In this document: piece by piece, positions 1-10,900 of the stretch
Layout of the letters: each line of letters opens with the position of its first letter
Position numbering within the stretch: position 1 is the first letter of the stretch
From: Lepidodermella squamata
Taxonomy: Eukaryota; Gastrotricha
DNA: 64,000 bases
Direction: 5' to 3'
Assembly (NCBI GenBank): GCA_047495785.1
Contig: JBLDXI010000063.1
Coordinates: 124,001 to 188,000 of the forward strand
Translations under genes and position numbers: made by a program
Notes under the pieces: generated by a model
What the model was told of the DNA's origin: nothing
Database searches by the model: none
The model's input: only the letters and a program-made list of their open reading frames with translations

Positions 1-2122
1 GCCGCCGCAAACGACTGGCGCCGCGGCGACGCAGAACTCGGCTTCTCGGCGAGCAGCTTCGACCGGTCGCACACCGGACTGTCGAAGTTGCAGGCCTGCT
101 GGTGCTGGTGCTTGTCGAGCGCCACCATCGACCGGCTGTGCGGCAACTTCTTGCGCGCGGCCGGCACCACTTTCTGGCGGACGGGCGTTGTCGTCTCGGG
201 CGCAGGCGACGAGTTTTCGCTCGACTTTTTCGTCGGGGTGATGGCGATTTCGGCGAGTTTCAGCGCCGGGTCGAAGGGGGTGGGGGCGCTGCCGGCGCGC
301 AGCCGCGAGCTGAACGACGTCGGCGACAGCGACGCCTCGAGGATCGACTCGAGCGGCCCGGCCACGCCCTTGCTCTTCTTCAGCGAACTCGACTGGAAGT
401 GGTCGTGGGCGACGCGTTTCATCGCCAGGCTTTTCGATCGCTCGCGTTGGTGCGGCTGATGGCTGTGGCTGTGATGATGATGGTGATGAGTCAGCAGGAG
501 TTCACTAGGGTTGAGAATCGCCGGCGCTGCGTTGACGAGTTCGGCGAAGTGACTCGACGCGTTCGCGGCCGTGATTTCGCGGTCTCGGCTCAGAGTCGAC
601 GGCGACCAGCAGTCGTTTTCGGACGACGACTCGCGACATCGAATTTGGACACAATAAGACGACGATAGTGAGGACGAGGAAGAGGAAGAGGATGAAAGAC
701 GGGCGACTTCTGTCGATATACAACTACTAGACGCCTGCTGCCGTGACTGAGCCGGTTTTTCATGGTCAATCGGCTTTGTAAGGCTGATACTCGAACTGCT
801 CAGCCTACAGACAGAAAATCAACAGAAGTCTTTTAGCAGGGGAAAACATGATGAGAAGGGATGAGGAATGGTTAAAATCCATGTATTTCAGATCATTGAG
901 AAGTGACAAGCGATTTCGGCCCTTAGTCACACTCTTTTTTGTCCAGAGTCTCTCAGATGTAGAATAAATTTGTTGGGAGCATCGATAAGCTCGGATTTTT
1001 CTTGAGTAGAACATTAATAATTTCCATTTTAAATACACCGTACCCCATAAGTAACGCAAATAAGAGACGAAGTCACATCTAATAGCCAGAAAATTCAAAA
1101 TTTAGAAAAATTGAAAAAAAAATCACGAGAATAGCAATGAAGTATGTCGATTAATGGGATAAAGAAAGTCCGGAGAATTTTCTTCCGACCCGGTAAATAC
1201 CGAAAATTACCGAACCAGTTCTATCGGGGTTTTCCGGGTTTTCTCCCGTAAATTTTCTTCGTTTTAATTGCGGATGAAAGATGGAGTATTCTCACGGTAG
1301 GTTTAATTCACAAATTAATTAAATTTCCTTCAAAAAGTTGCCAAATTTCAACTAGTAGCGTAACTTCTGGGACACGATTTAGTACTATTTCGTCGCGTTG
1401 CGTTTGAAAGGGGCCGCTATGTTTTTATAATTGCTGCGATATAATAGAAAAACCGAATATGACCCAAAATTTACATCGTTATACTCTTCTCGAGATGATC
1501 TATCCAGTGATGCAGGTGGTATTAGCATGATTACTTTCGTGGTCATTCGAACCTTGATTTTATTCTAATGGTGTTTCGTTTGTATTTACACCAATTTACA
1601 ATTTTTCTATTATTGCTACTCTCGCAAACCGCTGCGCCCGCAATGGGAATTAGCTAGAAGTGCCGTTTATTATTTATCTGAGATGGCTCTCGATCAGCCG
1701 ATCATTATGGATAGATCATTTCGAGAGCGGCCCCTTTCAAACGCAACGCGACGATTTCGATACCATTTTTGATTCGAATAACCACATTATTAATTCCATA
1801 GGGAACTTGTTGTCATAGCGAACTTCAAATTTTGAAGTTTTTATTCAATTCTTAAATTAACGAGGACGTTGAATTTAATTATCAAATTGAACGGCGTAAC
1901 ATGGTAGGTGATAACTTACGAAGTCTGCTGCAACCTGCTGGCGAGTTCCGTCTGCGGAGAGAACATGGCGACTCGGTTGGACACGTCGACGAGGGGCGAC
2001 TTCGCCGACTTGGACACGAGGTGCGCCGGCGACAGCAGACTCTGCTGCTGCTGCGACGGCTGGTTCTGCTGCAGTAGATCCGTTCTACTGTTACTGCTCG
2101 CATTCTGCTTGTTGGCCGACAT
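1..2122 (-). CDS. Ser/His/Pro-rich protein, 5' part (two exons, runs off window)
   Basis: I do not recognise this protein. The coding model is complement(1..804, 1920..2122), 335 codons before the window edge. Exon 1 starts at the ATG at 2122 and reads MSANKQNASSN..., ending in a strong donor (GTAAGT from 1919). The acceptor (CTGTAG before 804) leaves matching phase, so a Ser codon is rebuilt across the junction. Exon 2 stays open for 268 codons with GC-rich third positions, unlike the intron. The protein looks disordered. It has a run of nine Ser, a run of six His followed by His/Ser/Gln, Gln-rich stretches, several SP/TP sites (LLSPAH, MFSPQ, ITPTKK, ASPRRQ) and an RRQSF site that suits basophilic kinases or 14-3-3 binding. 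The SP/TP density suggests a phospho-regulated nuclear or cell-cycle protein, but that is a guess. The rest of the gene lies left of the window. Confidence 0.7.
805..1919 (-). other. Intron 1 of the left-edge gene
   Basis: A 1,115-bp AT-rich intron with GTAAGT donor and pyrimidine-rich CTGTAG acceptor. Apart from the inverted-repeat element at 1390-1755 I see no gene or conserved structure in it. Confidence 0.7.
1390..1755. mobile_element. Inverted-repeat element, MITE-like
   Basis: The ends are 29-bp perfect inverted repeats: 1390-1418 (starts TCGTCGCGTTGCG) and 1727-1755 (its reverse complement). A second inner pair, around 1486-1507 and 1705-1728 (core ATGATCTATCCA), extends the foldback, with about 70 unpaired bases in the left arm. 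The element is 366 bp, has no coding capacity and sits inside an intron, which fits a non-autonomous DNA transposon. No clear target-site duplication is visible, so the family is unassigned. Confidence 0.6.
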
Positions 2123-2353
2123 TTTTCTTCGGAAATTTTTACGCAAAAAAACAAAATTCGAAGTGGTCTTCCTTGTAGTATTCTTCACCAACAAGCGAGG
2201 CGATTTCGAAAGCGGTCGCCTATTTCGGGCTCATTTTTCGCACACGCCGGGATCGGTAAAATATGAATATAAAATTTAACACGCACACAAAAACGAAACT
2301 AAAAAATGGAAAAAAATGTTAATAAACATGTGACTTCCAAATTGTTATCATTT
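2123..2353 (-). promoter_or_regulatory. Gap between the left-edge gene start and the PUF60 3' end
   Basis: About 230 bp between the start codon of the left gene and the end of the PUF60 transcript, both transcribed leftwards. It should hold the promoter and 5' UTR of the left gene. No TATA box or other named motif is clear. Confidence 0.35.
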
Positions 2354-2359
2354 TTTATT
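2354..2359 (-). terminator. PUF60 poly(A) signal AATAAA
   Basis: AATAAA on the minus strand, about 110 nt past the PUF60 stop codon at 2470-2472. This is a normal distance for a 3' UTR cleavage signal. Confidence 0.6.
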
Positions 2360-2469
2360 GCCTGATTGACTGATCAAGTAGTACGAAGAATAATACACAT
2401 GGTACATGATGTATGTATGTAATAAGGTAGCGGTAGTGATATAAGCGAAAATCAATCGACGGCTGCTGA

Positions 2470-5400
2470 TCAGCCACTCAAGTCGTCGTGCTCGTACAGC
2501 AGCTGGTCGTATTTCTCGGCCCGCACCATGCGCCCGGCGAACCACCGCCCATTCAGCGACTGAATCGCCTTCTCGGCATCTGAAAAAATTAACAAAATTA
2601 AATCAAGCTTTAAAAATAGAAATAAATTTGCAGTTCAGCACGAGATTGGTAAATTTAGGGTTGTTGTTTGCTCTCAAACTAAATTTATCTGCGTAACTCG
2701 GAAAACATGACCACATGGTGTATGCAAGCTGGCACGCGCCACCGTCGTAACCGGAAGCAAACTGGAACACTCGGTTATTTTTGGCGAATGCAAACATCCA
2801 ATTCCAGACATCACGCGGAAAATCAACACAATTTCTACATCAATTTTCGAAAATTACGAGAAATGCTTAGTTTTAATCAGCGAATATAATTGAAATATAA
2901 ACACAATTAATTTTATTTTTAGTCGTAGGATTTGATGGAAAAGCGATATCATAATTTTGACTCAAAAATGAAAAAATGAAAAACCAGTCGCCTAATCCAT
3001 TAGGCGACTGGTTTTTCATTTTTGAGTCACAATTAATTTTACAAATTTTCCCACAAATCACATCATTTCAGTAACGAGCTAAATTCAAAATATTAGGAAA
3101 ACCCCCAAAAAACATCAAAAAGACACGGGAAAATTGCATGTACAGCGAAGAAGAGACGAAGAATGAATTTGTAGTCAGGATTAACAAACCTGCTTGCGCT
3201 GCGAATTCGACGAAAATTTTAACAATGACAGGCGCGTCCTCCTCGTGGCCCTGGCGCTCCTGGTAGATGACGACCTTGCGCACCTCGCCGTACTTGCCGC
3301 ACTCTTCGGTCACCTCCGACTCGAGTTCGGGGTCCAAGTCGTCGGCCGTGACCATGTTGCGAAGCACCATGACGCGAAACTCCTGTTGCCGCATCAGCTT
3401 TTGCATGATCAGGTGCCGCGCCTCTCGGCCCTTCACCTTCACATTCTGGCCTTCTTCGGCTTCGATCGACTCGATTTCCGTCGACGCAGGTTTGCCGCCT
3501 ATAATAATCACAAGAAAAAAAATCATGATAACGATTTCATAAACTTGAATAATGTGATCATTAATTCAGACAACAAAGTTTTAGGCGCATTTGAATTTTC
3601 TAGCCCACACATAGAGGACAGCTAAACATTATTAAGGCTTCATATCTCAATTTTGAATGCTCATTTTATTCGAACGACTAAATGTTTTGGGACTAATCAA
3701 TCGGAGAAAAGACAACGGAACGCGAAATCCGATGATTTTCCAACACGTATTTCCGACATATTGTATCAAAAAAATGAAACGAGCGTAGTTCTAAATTTCG
3801 TAAAGAAAATCGTAATTTCAACCTTTTTTAAATTGATACCAGCCCTGACTTTGCAAAATAAAGTTTTTGTTCAAATTCTCGTTGTCAGCATCGAAAGGTA
3901 ATATCCCTTAAAACAGGCGATCAAAAATTCATCAAATCGAAAATACTGGTGAATGCCGAAATCGTCGTAATCGCCGTGAAATGGCTATAACATTTATGAA
4001 TTCGTTCCCTCAAATTTTGAGAAAATTTCAGCAGATCATTACAATAATCAAGGGCTTGAAAAAATGCAATTAAAATTCAATCTTAAACTACGAAATGTGG
4101 TTTACCCCGAGGGTGCTTTATCAAGCTAAATTTGAGAGAAAAGGTTCGTTTCACTCACCTAGCAGGAATTTCGATGCGATTTCAGCGAGCGATTCCTGTT
4201 CCTGCTGCTGGCGCTCGGGCTCGGCAGCCGCCTTCGCAGCCACAGCCGCGACAACAGCCGGCTCGGCGGTCTTCGCCGCGACAATCGGCGGCACCGTGAT
4301 GACGGCGGGCGGCGGCACGGCGACGACGGGCGCGCTCGACAGGCCGAGTTTCGGCGAGCGGGACGACGCGCTGTGGCCGGGCGAGATCGACGAGATCTGC
4401 GGGATGACGACGGCCGGCGGCGGGATGGCCGGGTTCTTGGGCGACACGACGGCGGGCGCGATCACCTCCATCGACTGGATCTTCGCCGTGATGGTGGCGG
4501 CGGCGATGGCGGCGGCGCTGGGCAGCGAGGCGGGCGCGGCGGCCGGCACCTGCGCCGCCATTGCCGCCGGCGTGCAGTTCGGCGGGGTGACGGCGCGGCC
4601 GACACGCAGGAACTGCCCGCCCAGGTCGAAGAGGTTCATGGCCTGGCACGCGTCCTCGCTCGCCTGCTTCGTGTCGTACTCGATGAAGCCGAAGCCGCGG
4701 TGCTTGCCCGGCCGCGTCGGGTCGAGCGCGAGCTGCACGGCGCGCACGCGGCCGAACGCCTCGAACACCGACTGCAGGTCGCGCTCGCCCAGCTCCGGGT
4801 GCACCGACGCGACGAACAGCCGGTTGTAGCTCTGCGCCTCGACCGCCAGCTGTTGGATGATCGCCAGCGCCTGTGGCATATTCGTTGGACGCCTGAAAAT
4901 TTTAACACATGAGTAATTAAAATCACTCGAGTCACCCTCTGTTCTACTATACACTTCAAATCAATTGGTTTGAAATTCAGTGAAATGACAAAGTCAGTTG
5001 CTCTCCTGCCTGAAGACAAATTTCCTCACCGTCCATTTTTCGCCTATGGGTTTTCATCGATGCCTCCTTTGCACCAGCTTAAGACTGTGAGACAAATCTT
5101 GCATTCATTTTCTCGTATCAAAAGTCGCATTGACGCTTGGGAAAGTTTTTGGCATTTTTTGTCTGTTTCTCATCTTTGCCTTCATCAGTTCAATTAGGCA
5201 TGCCCTAATTCGTAATCTGCAGCTCACAGACTAAGAATTTTGTCGCTTAAAAGTTAGCATATAGCCGCAGACGATCCCAACTCCTCCTGTGATTGCTATG
5301 CGTTAACGCCCCTTGTCCATTAGGGACAGAATTTCGATTAATTCCAATTTTCCCGATACTATAGCTGGACCATGATATCATTTTCAATTCAACACACTGA

Positions 5401-6027
5401 ACATTATTCAATATTCTTTTGATTTTCTCATTTTCGCCACCTTAAAAATTTGCTTTCGGGTCTTTTGCTCAACTTCTCCCGAATATTTAGATGTATTTTA
5501 TTGCCAAAAGACTGATTATCGATAAAGGAATAAATGCGAACTCACCCGACTTTGATGTTGCGCCCACCCATGATGACGCTATTCATTTGTTCAACAGCAA
5601 GAGCCGCCGATTCCGGCACTTCATACTCGATAAACGCGAAACCTTTGTGCTTATTAGTAGCCGAGTCAAACGGCATCGACAACGATTTGACGGGGCCGAA
5701 AGGCGCGAAAGCTGTTCGCAGCGCCGACTCGGGCACGTCGTAATTGATCGAACCCACGTAGATGCGACACATGAGGGCTAGAGCTTGCTGTCGCTGGACA
5801 GTGACTTGAAAACTCTGCATCTGCTGCTGCTGATGCGTGATAGTTTGCTTGACCAAAATGCTTTTGATACTTTGCTCCAACGCGTACTTTTTCGCGCGTT
5901 GAACACGATCTTGTTGCGTCGCAGACAGCGTCTTCAAGGTGAAACGGTCTTCCGCCCGTTTCGAACCCGGGCCTTCAACAACGGGACCGATTTGGTCCAG
6001 TTGAGCCTCGGAATTTGATGAATTCAT
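2470..6027 (-). CDS. PUF60: Poly(U)-binding splicing factor PUF60 / Half pint
   Basis: Coding model complement(2470..2579, 3190..3498, 4159..4892, 5546..6027), 544 residues from the ATG at 6027; human PUF60 has about 560. PUF60 binds pyrimidine-rich RNA, cooperates with U2AF in 3' splice-site choice and acts in the nucleus. RRM1 covers about residues 88-161 (RNP2 IYVGSI, RNP1 KGFAFIEY). RRM2 covers about 184-260 ([14 protein letters not shown]). An Ala/Pro-rich linker with TAKIQ follows. The C-terminal UHM covers about 440-534, with an acidic helix ([14 protein letters not shown]) and an Arg-x-Phe motif (GRWF, 519-522), and the protein ends DDLSG. Donors are GTGAGT, GTGAGT and GTTTGT; all phases match and rebuild family-typical joins such as KVG/RPTNMPQ and QAD/AEKA. 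The 5' end is uncertain: the frame stays open up to an acceptor at 6063-6065, so further N-terminal codons may lie in an upstream exon. Confidence 0.93.
2580..3189 (-). other. PUF60 intron 3, containing a foldback hairpin
   Basis: A 610-bp AT-rich intron between the UHM-coding exon and the last exon. Its only notable content is the hairpin at 2959-3028. Confidence 0.8.
2959..3028. repeat. Long near-perfect hairpin (foldback)
   Basis: The right arm (ATTAGGCGACTGG... to TTTGAGTC, ending 3028) is the exact reverse complement of the left arm starting at 2959. The one exception is an 8-base duplication (ATGAAAAA) in the left arm. Arms are about 30 bp with a loop of only a few bases. It could be a remnant of a foldback or MITE element, or an RNA structure in the PUF60 pre-mRNA. 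Confidence 0.7.
3499..4158 (-). other. PUF60 intron 2
   Basis: A 660-bp AT-rich intron between the RRM2/linker exon and the UHM exon. No gene or repeat is visible in it. Confidence 0.8.
4893..5545 (-). other. PUF60 intron 1 (of the resolved part)
   Basis: A 653-bp intron between the RRM1 and RRM2 exons, with GTGAGT donor and TTTTCAG acceptor. Nothing else is recognisable. Confidence 0.8.
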
Positions 6028-6062
6028 ATTTTCCGACCCTGCAGAACTTCCAATGCCATTCC

Positions 6063-7928
6063 CTGATAGATCAAAAGAAAAATGTTATCAAACTTGAAAG
6101 TATGGCTTGAAAAATAAATGAATGAATGAATTTGAAATTCCGAGATTAATCGAGTTGCAGTGAGTCTCACGGCCGGATCATCATGTCATTGCTTTCTAGA
6201 ATGTACATCACAAAAACACAAAAACAAATTTGGCAATGTAAGTCGAATTTAACAAGGACTCGGCTTATCATTATCATCAATTTGAGTGGACATAGGCAAT
6301 CATCATCATAATGAATGGCTGCCGCTTTTATGACATCATCATCAACTTAGAGAAGGAGGTAGATACCAGAATGAATCGGGCGCAACGTGGGCACCTGGCG
6401 GTGTCGCTAGGAGGCATCGCTGTGACGCAAGTGTGATGCGGCTGCATACACAAATGAGAACAGAAAACACACAAGAAGAAAACATGAGTGAGTTGTATTA
6501 ATAAATCGGGGTTTAAAATGGTGATTATAAGGCAAAAATATGCTAAGCATAAGGGGCCATTGATTAGTCAATGCCCAGCAATCGACTCAACTTACCCAGC
6601 GAAGGAAAACCGGGAACAGATGCAGCAGAGCGCTGGTGATGAGAAAAAAACCCCATAAATAATGACAAAAAGCCAGTGTTCCCTGAGAACTTACAACTCC
6701 ATTGCCATTGAAAGCCATTAAACCAGTAGGAGAGATGGCAGCCATAGCAGCTAGCACCGCCGAAAATTCGAAATTTAACAAGAAGTTCTGAAAACGCCAA
6801 ATCAAAGTATTAGATTGAAACGATTCTTTGTTGGCAGTTAAAATTAGAAACACCACAGCCCCAAGTAAAAGACCAAAGCATTTTCTGGACTGAGCTCTTA
6901 GTTTTTTCTAAAACCCGAATTTAAGGAAGAGACAAATACCGATACCGAAAGGACAGAAGAAAAAAGAAAAAGACATGTTCGACGAGCGACGAGACATTTC
7001 AGACTAACGATTACCCAAAATCAATGTCGAAGAAAAGATTTCTCTCCCTTGGATTTCTCAGTTTTCAGTTCAGTATCCCGAACGAACGGGTTTGGACACC
7101 CACTATGAGTCAATTATTTTAGAATAAATATTTGTCATATCGACAATAGAGGAATAATTAAAACAAAAAAATCAGAAATTGAGGAAAAACTAATTTAAGT
7201 TTGTGAAGGTCGATGTTTGCGAAATTTGAATTTTCCGAGTTGTGATAATTCGACATATTTCCATCAAAATCTTTGGCTTATGCGTAGTCGTGTGGTGTGT
7301 GGTATGCGTTAAGCGTGGTATACTAGGTAACTGGTAAATGGCACTAGCGCTGCCTGGCGATTAGTAGCAACTAGTATGGCTGCATCTCTATCTCGCTGCT
7401 CGCTGGTCTTAGCTCCTAGAACTTACTCATTATTCATTATAAAAGCTGTGAAAATTGAGAATAGCTTGACTTACATCAGCTATCAGCTGAGCTGCAACGG
7501 ATTTTGCGTTTTACTATGTTCAACCTGTGCTTTTTCTGAATCACAATCGCATTTTTCTTTAGGCATCGAAGAAAAGCGTGGGCTGCCTACCGCGCCACTC
7601 CTCCATATCTTCGAACATTTCGTGGCGCTACTCAGCGATCTAACTTGCTACCCTTTTTTGCTCATTTTCAGCAATCAACAGTCAAAACCTAAAAGAACCA
7701 TGCCCTGCTGACTCAGCGCCCAGCGCCGAACGCCAACTTTTCATTTATGTATTTCTATTATCTGCGATTAGCGATTAGCTATGTAGATGTAGAAACCAGA
7801 AGCATTAAAGCTCTGGCTCGGCAGTAATTTTATTAGCCAGATTTCCATACACATCAAATAACGAGGAAGTACTTTTTTTAGCGCATATTACATAATAGTA
7901 CTTTTCGATTTTAGATTCCCTTTATTTA
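6063..7928. promoter_or_regulatory. Divergent upstream region between PUF60 (-) and PRC1 (+)
   Basis: About 1.9 kb shared by the 5' ends of two head-to-head genes. A candidate PUF60 5' exon ends at 6695 with a perfect donor (GTAAGT from 6694) and contains an ATG at 6745 (MAAISPTGLMAFNGNG). Joining it to the acceptor at 6063 does not keep that frame, so it may be 5' UTR or need another exon. CAT/ATG-rich simple sequence lies around 6240-6345. Open frames here show no codon bias or recognisable domain. No core promoter motif can be named with confidence. Confidence 0.4.
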
Positions 7929-10900
7929 ATGCCCATTATGTCCACTATTGTTGATAAAATATCCCAAGCTATTCGACCCAAAGTTGAAAATCTCGAAAGT
8001 TTATGGCAGCAGATTGGCTATCGAACTGAAGTAGTCGATGCTCGACGATCTGAAGTTCTTCACTTTTTCGGCAAGTTAGCCGATGATATGTTGAAGGTTT
8101 GTTTCCTCGTACTTGGCGCGCATTCATTTCTAACAGATATTGCTATTTACAGGAAGAAAATGAGTGCAAGCACGAAATATTGGAAGATATATCAGACTCA
8201 AAAGCAGAGGTTGAAAAACTATGCCGAGACTTGGGGCTTCCGCTTGAAAAGCCGTCTATTGGTGAAAACCAGCCGCTTATGGCCGTGTGGGATTCTTACC
8301 AAGAAATTACCACAAAGCTAAAGGCGATGCGCCAACAAAGAGTTGACAAAATGAAGACGCTTTACGACATCGAGCACCCATTATGTGTGAGGTTGGGTGA
8401 AGTACCAGTTTCTCACGTAAACGTCGATGAAACACCTCAAGACAAGCAGTTTATCGATGCCGAGAAAAACATTCACCGGCTAAGGACGCTATTAACTGAG
8501 CGACAGAAAGAATTCGCGAAAACTCGCAGTGCGCTCCTAGAACTACTCTCAGACCTCGAAGTCACTGTAACAGCAACGTTTGAATCGCAAGCTATGGATT
8601 TTCAGAAATCAGTCGTTGCCAACGACGCGCCGACTTGCTTCGTCCTATCAGAGGTTAACATGCAGAAATTGAACGCATGGCACTCCGATGTTGCGAAGCT
8701 ACACGCTGCTAAGCAATCTGAGGTCGTGAGATTACGCGAAGAAATCTCAAGTGTCGGTCGTCGGCTGAATTTATCAGAGCAAGATTTAGCTAAGAAGACA
8801 CTCGCGAAATTCCAGTCTAAATGCAGCGCTCGTTTAATCGACGAATTGACACATAATCTCGCGATTTTGAATGCTGAAAAGCTGCGTAAATTGCCGTTGG
8901 TTATCGAGCAAACTCGCAAAGAGTTGAACGAGGCATTCGACCGCTGCTGGTTGAGTGACCAGGAACGTCACAAATTCACGCAGATTTTGATTTCGCAGGA
9001 CTGTACCGATGAATTGCTGGCCACGTTGGATCAAGCTGTCGTTTCGCTGCGGGAGAAACGAGCGAAAAACGAGCCGATCTACGCGGCGGCTGATTGCTGG
9101 GTTGATTTGATGGTGAAACAGCAGATTTTGGACGAGAAGGCGGCGGATCCGAATCGTTACAAGAATCGAGGTGGCGGGCTGTTGCAGGAGGAAAAAGAGC
9201 GGAAAGAAGTTGCGATCGCGCTGCCGAAACGCGAACGTGAGTTGTACGCCTTGGCTCAGGACTACCTGTCGCGAACTGGCGAGGTTTTCCTGCTATGTGG
9301 CATGCCGGCCGAGGAATTTGTCATCGAAAAGAAGAAGGAGTACGAAGATGACAAGCAGAAGAAGCGAGATATGGTGAAGAGCAACCAACAGGTGGGCACT
9401 TCGATGCACTCGACGGCGAAGAAGCCCGGCCAGCGGCCTGCTGTCACACCCTCAGCTTCTCGATTGATGACCCCAGTCACAAACAGCACTCTAAAGTATG
9501 AATTGAGTGAAGATGAAGTACATTTTTAAATTATTACTTGTTGAAGGTCGAATTTGAGGAGCGCGGCTAAAATCGGCGCCAGCACGCCAAATCTAGCGAC
9601 GTCAGCCGTGCGGCAACACACGCCGCTCGCAGCCTCGACTCGCCATTTGAACATGATGCACGATTCGGATGAAAACGATCAGACAATAGGGTCGCTGCCG
9701 AAAACTAACCGCAAACGCACAAGTGGCGTAAGTTGATATTGGTTTTTTTCAATTAAAATAATGTAATTTCTCTGATTCGGTGTTCATTTTTCAATCTAAT
9801 GGTAAGAGTGTGCTTTTGTATCAATTGCGGCCGAGAAATATTGCTGGTGGCTTGAATGAGACGCGCGTTATTGAAGAAGCGCCGGAAGAATCCGTCAATT
9901 CGTCACTTTGGGTTATAAAAGAGGCATGAAAAATATAAAAATAGATAATTAAGCGGCTGTAATTTGCATGGCTTTACAAACACCTAGCATGTTTTGCCCA
10001 GCTAAACAAATCGCTAGAAATTTTTCCTTGAAACAGATTTGTCAACGTCCGTCTCGCTGAAACTCTCCCTTTCTTTGAAAATTGATACATGACCGAATTC
10101 TGCTTGACGGACATTGAGCTTGCTCTTCGATATCTGAAGGCTTTTTCATTGAATTCTTTCAATTAAATTTTCTGTTTTTTTCTTCAGCACACGGTCGCAA
10201 CTGTTAGCGGTCACCAGTCGCCGGCGAAAAAGCGGTGTCTCGAGACAATTCCGGCCGAGAGTGCGGCGAAGAGCGCGCGCAAGCCGGCGATCGGCACGTC
10301 GGCGTCGGCGCGCAACCTGCGCCAGAACCTGATTTCGCCCGCGCCGCGCCTGTTCGCGTCCCCACTCGGTGCCAGTTCGCCGTCGCTGACGAACCTGCGC
10401 GCGATTCCGTCGAACGGCGCGACGAAAACCGCGTCCAAGGCGCCTGTTCTCGGCGTGAAGGCGAAGCAGGACTCCAAGTCGAATTTGGCGGCGGCCAAGA
10501 ACGCGGCGAATACGTCGAAGCGCGGTGCGAAACGTGTTTCTAGTCTGAACGGCAAGAAAAAGGCGACGCAACAGCAGCAACAGCAGCAAAATGTTGAAGG
10601 GTGAGTTGTGCCGTCTTTGAACTTGAAAATGCTATAGAGTCAACCCTTAATACAAGCCGCGAATTGGGTAATGAAATCAAAGAAATCACGCTACTTCTTG
10701 ACATTGGGGTAGTATAAAAACTTCTGTTTCCTGGTTTTGCTCTGTAATTCGGAATTTGCAGGTGATTAACGATAAGGTCTCATTTGCTACATATAAATTC
10801 AATCGAATTAAGCTCATCGGATAGCTCTTTTTTGGTTGAAAAAATGGACGACCAATGGTAGCTTTTCTTACCGAGTTCCTAGTAAAAAGTCAACTAATTT

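Noticed and set aside
88-668. Plus-strand open frames over the left-edge exon
   Set aside because: The minus strand is open throughout, with matching splice phase to an upstream exon; the plus frames are shadows in GC-rich coding DNA.
4095-4912. Plus-strand and alternative-frame open frames over the PUF60 RRM2/linker exon
   Set aside because: The minus frame encodes RRM2 with RNP1 and RNP2 motifs; the others are GC-rich shadows.
7376-7711. 111-codon open frame upstream of PRC1
   Set aside because: No recognisable domain and no codon bias, and it lies in the divergent promoter and 5' UTR region. A small real protein cannot be excluded.
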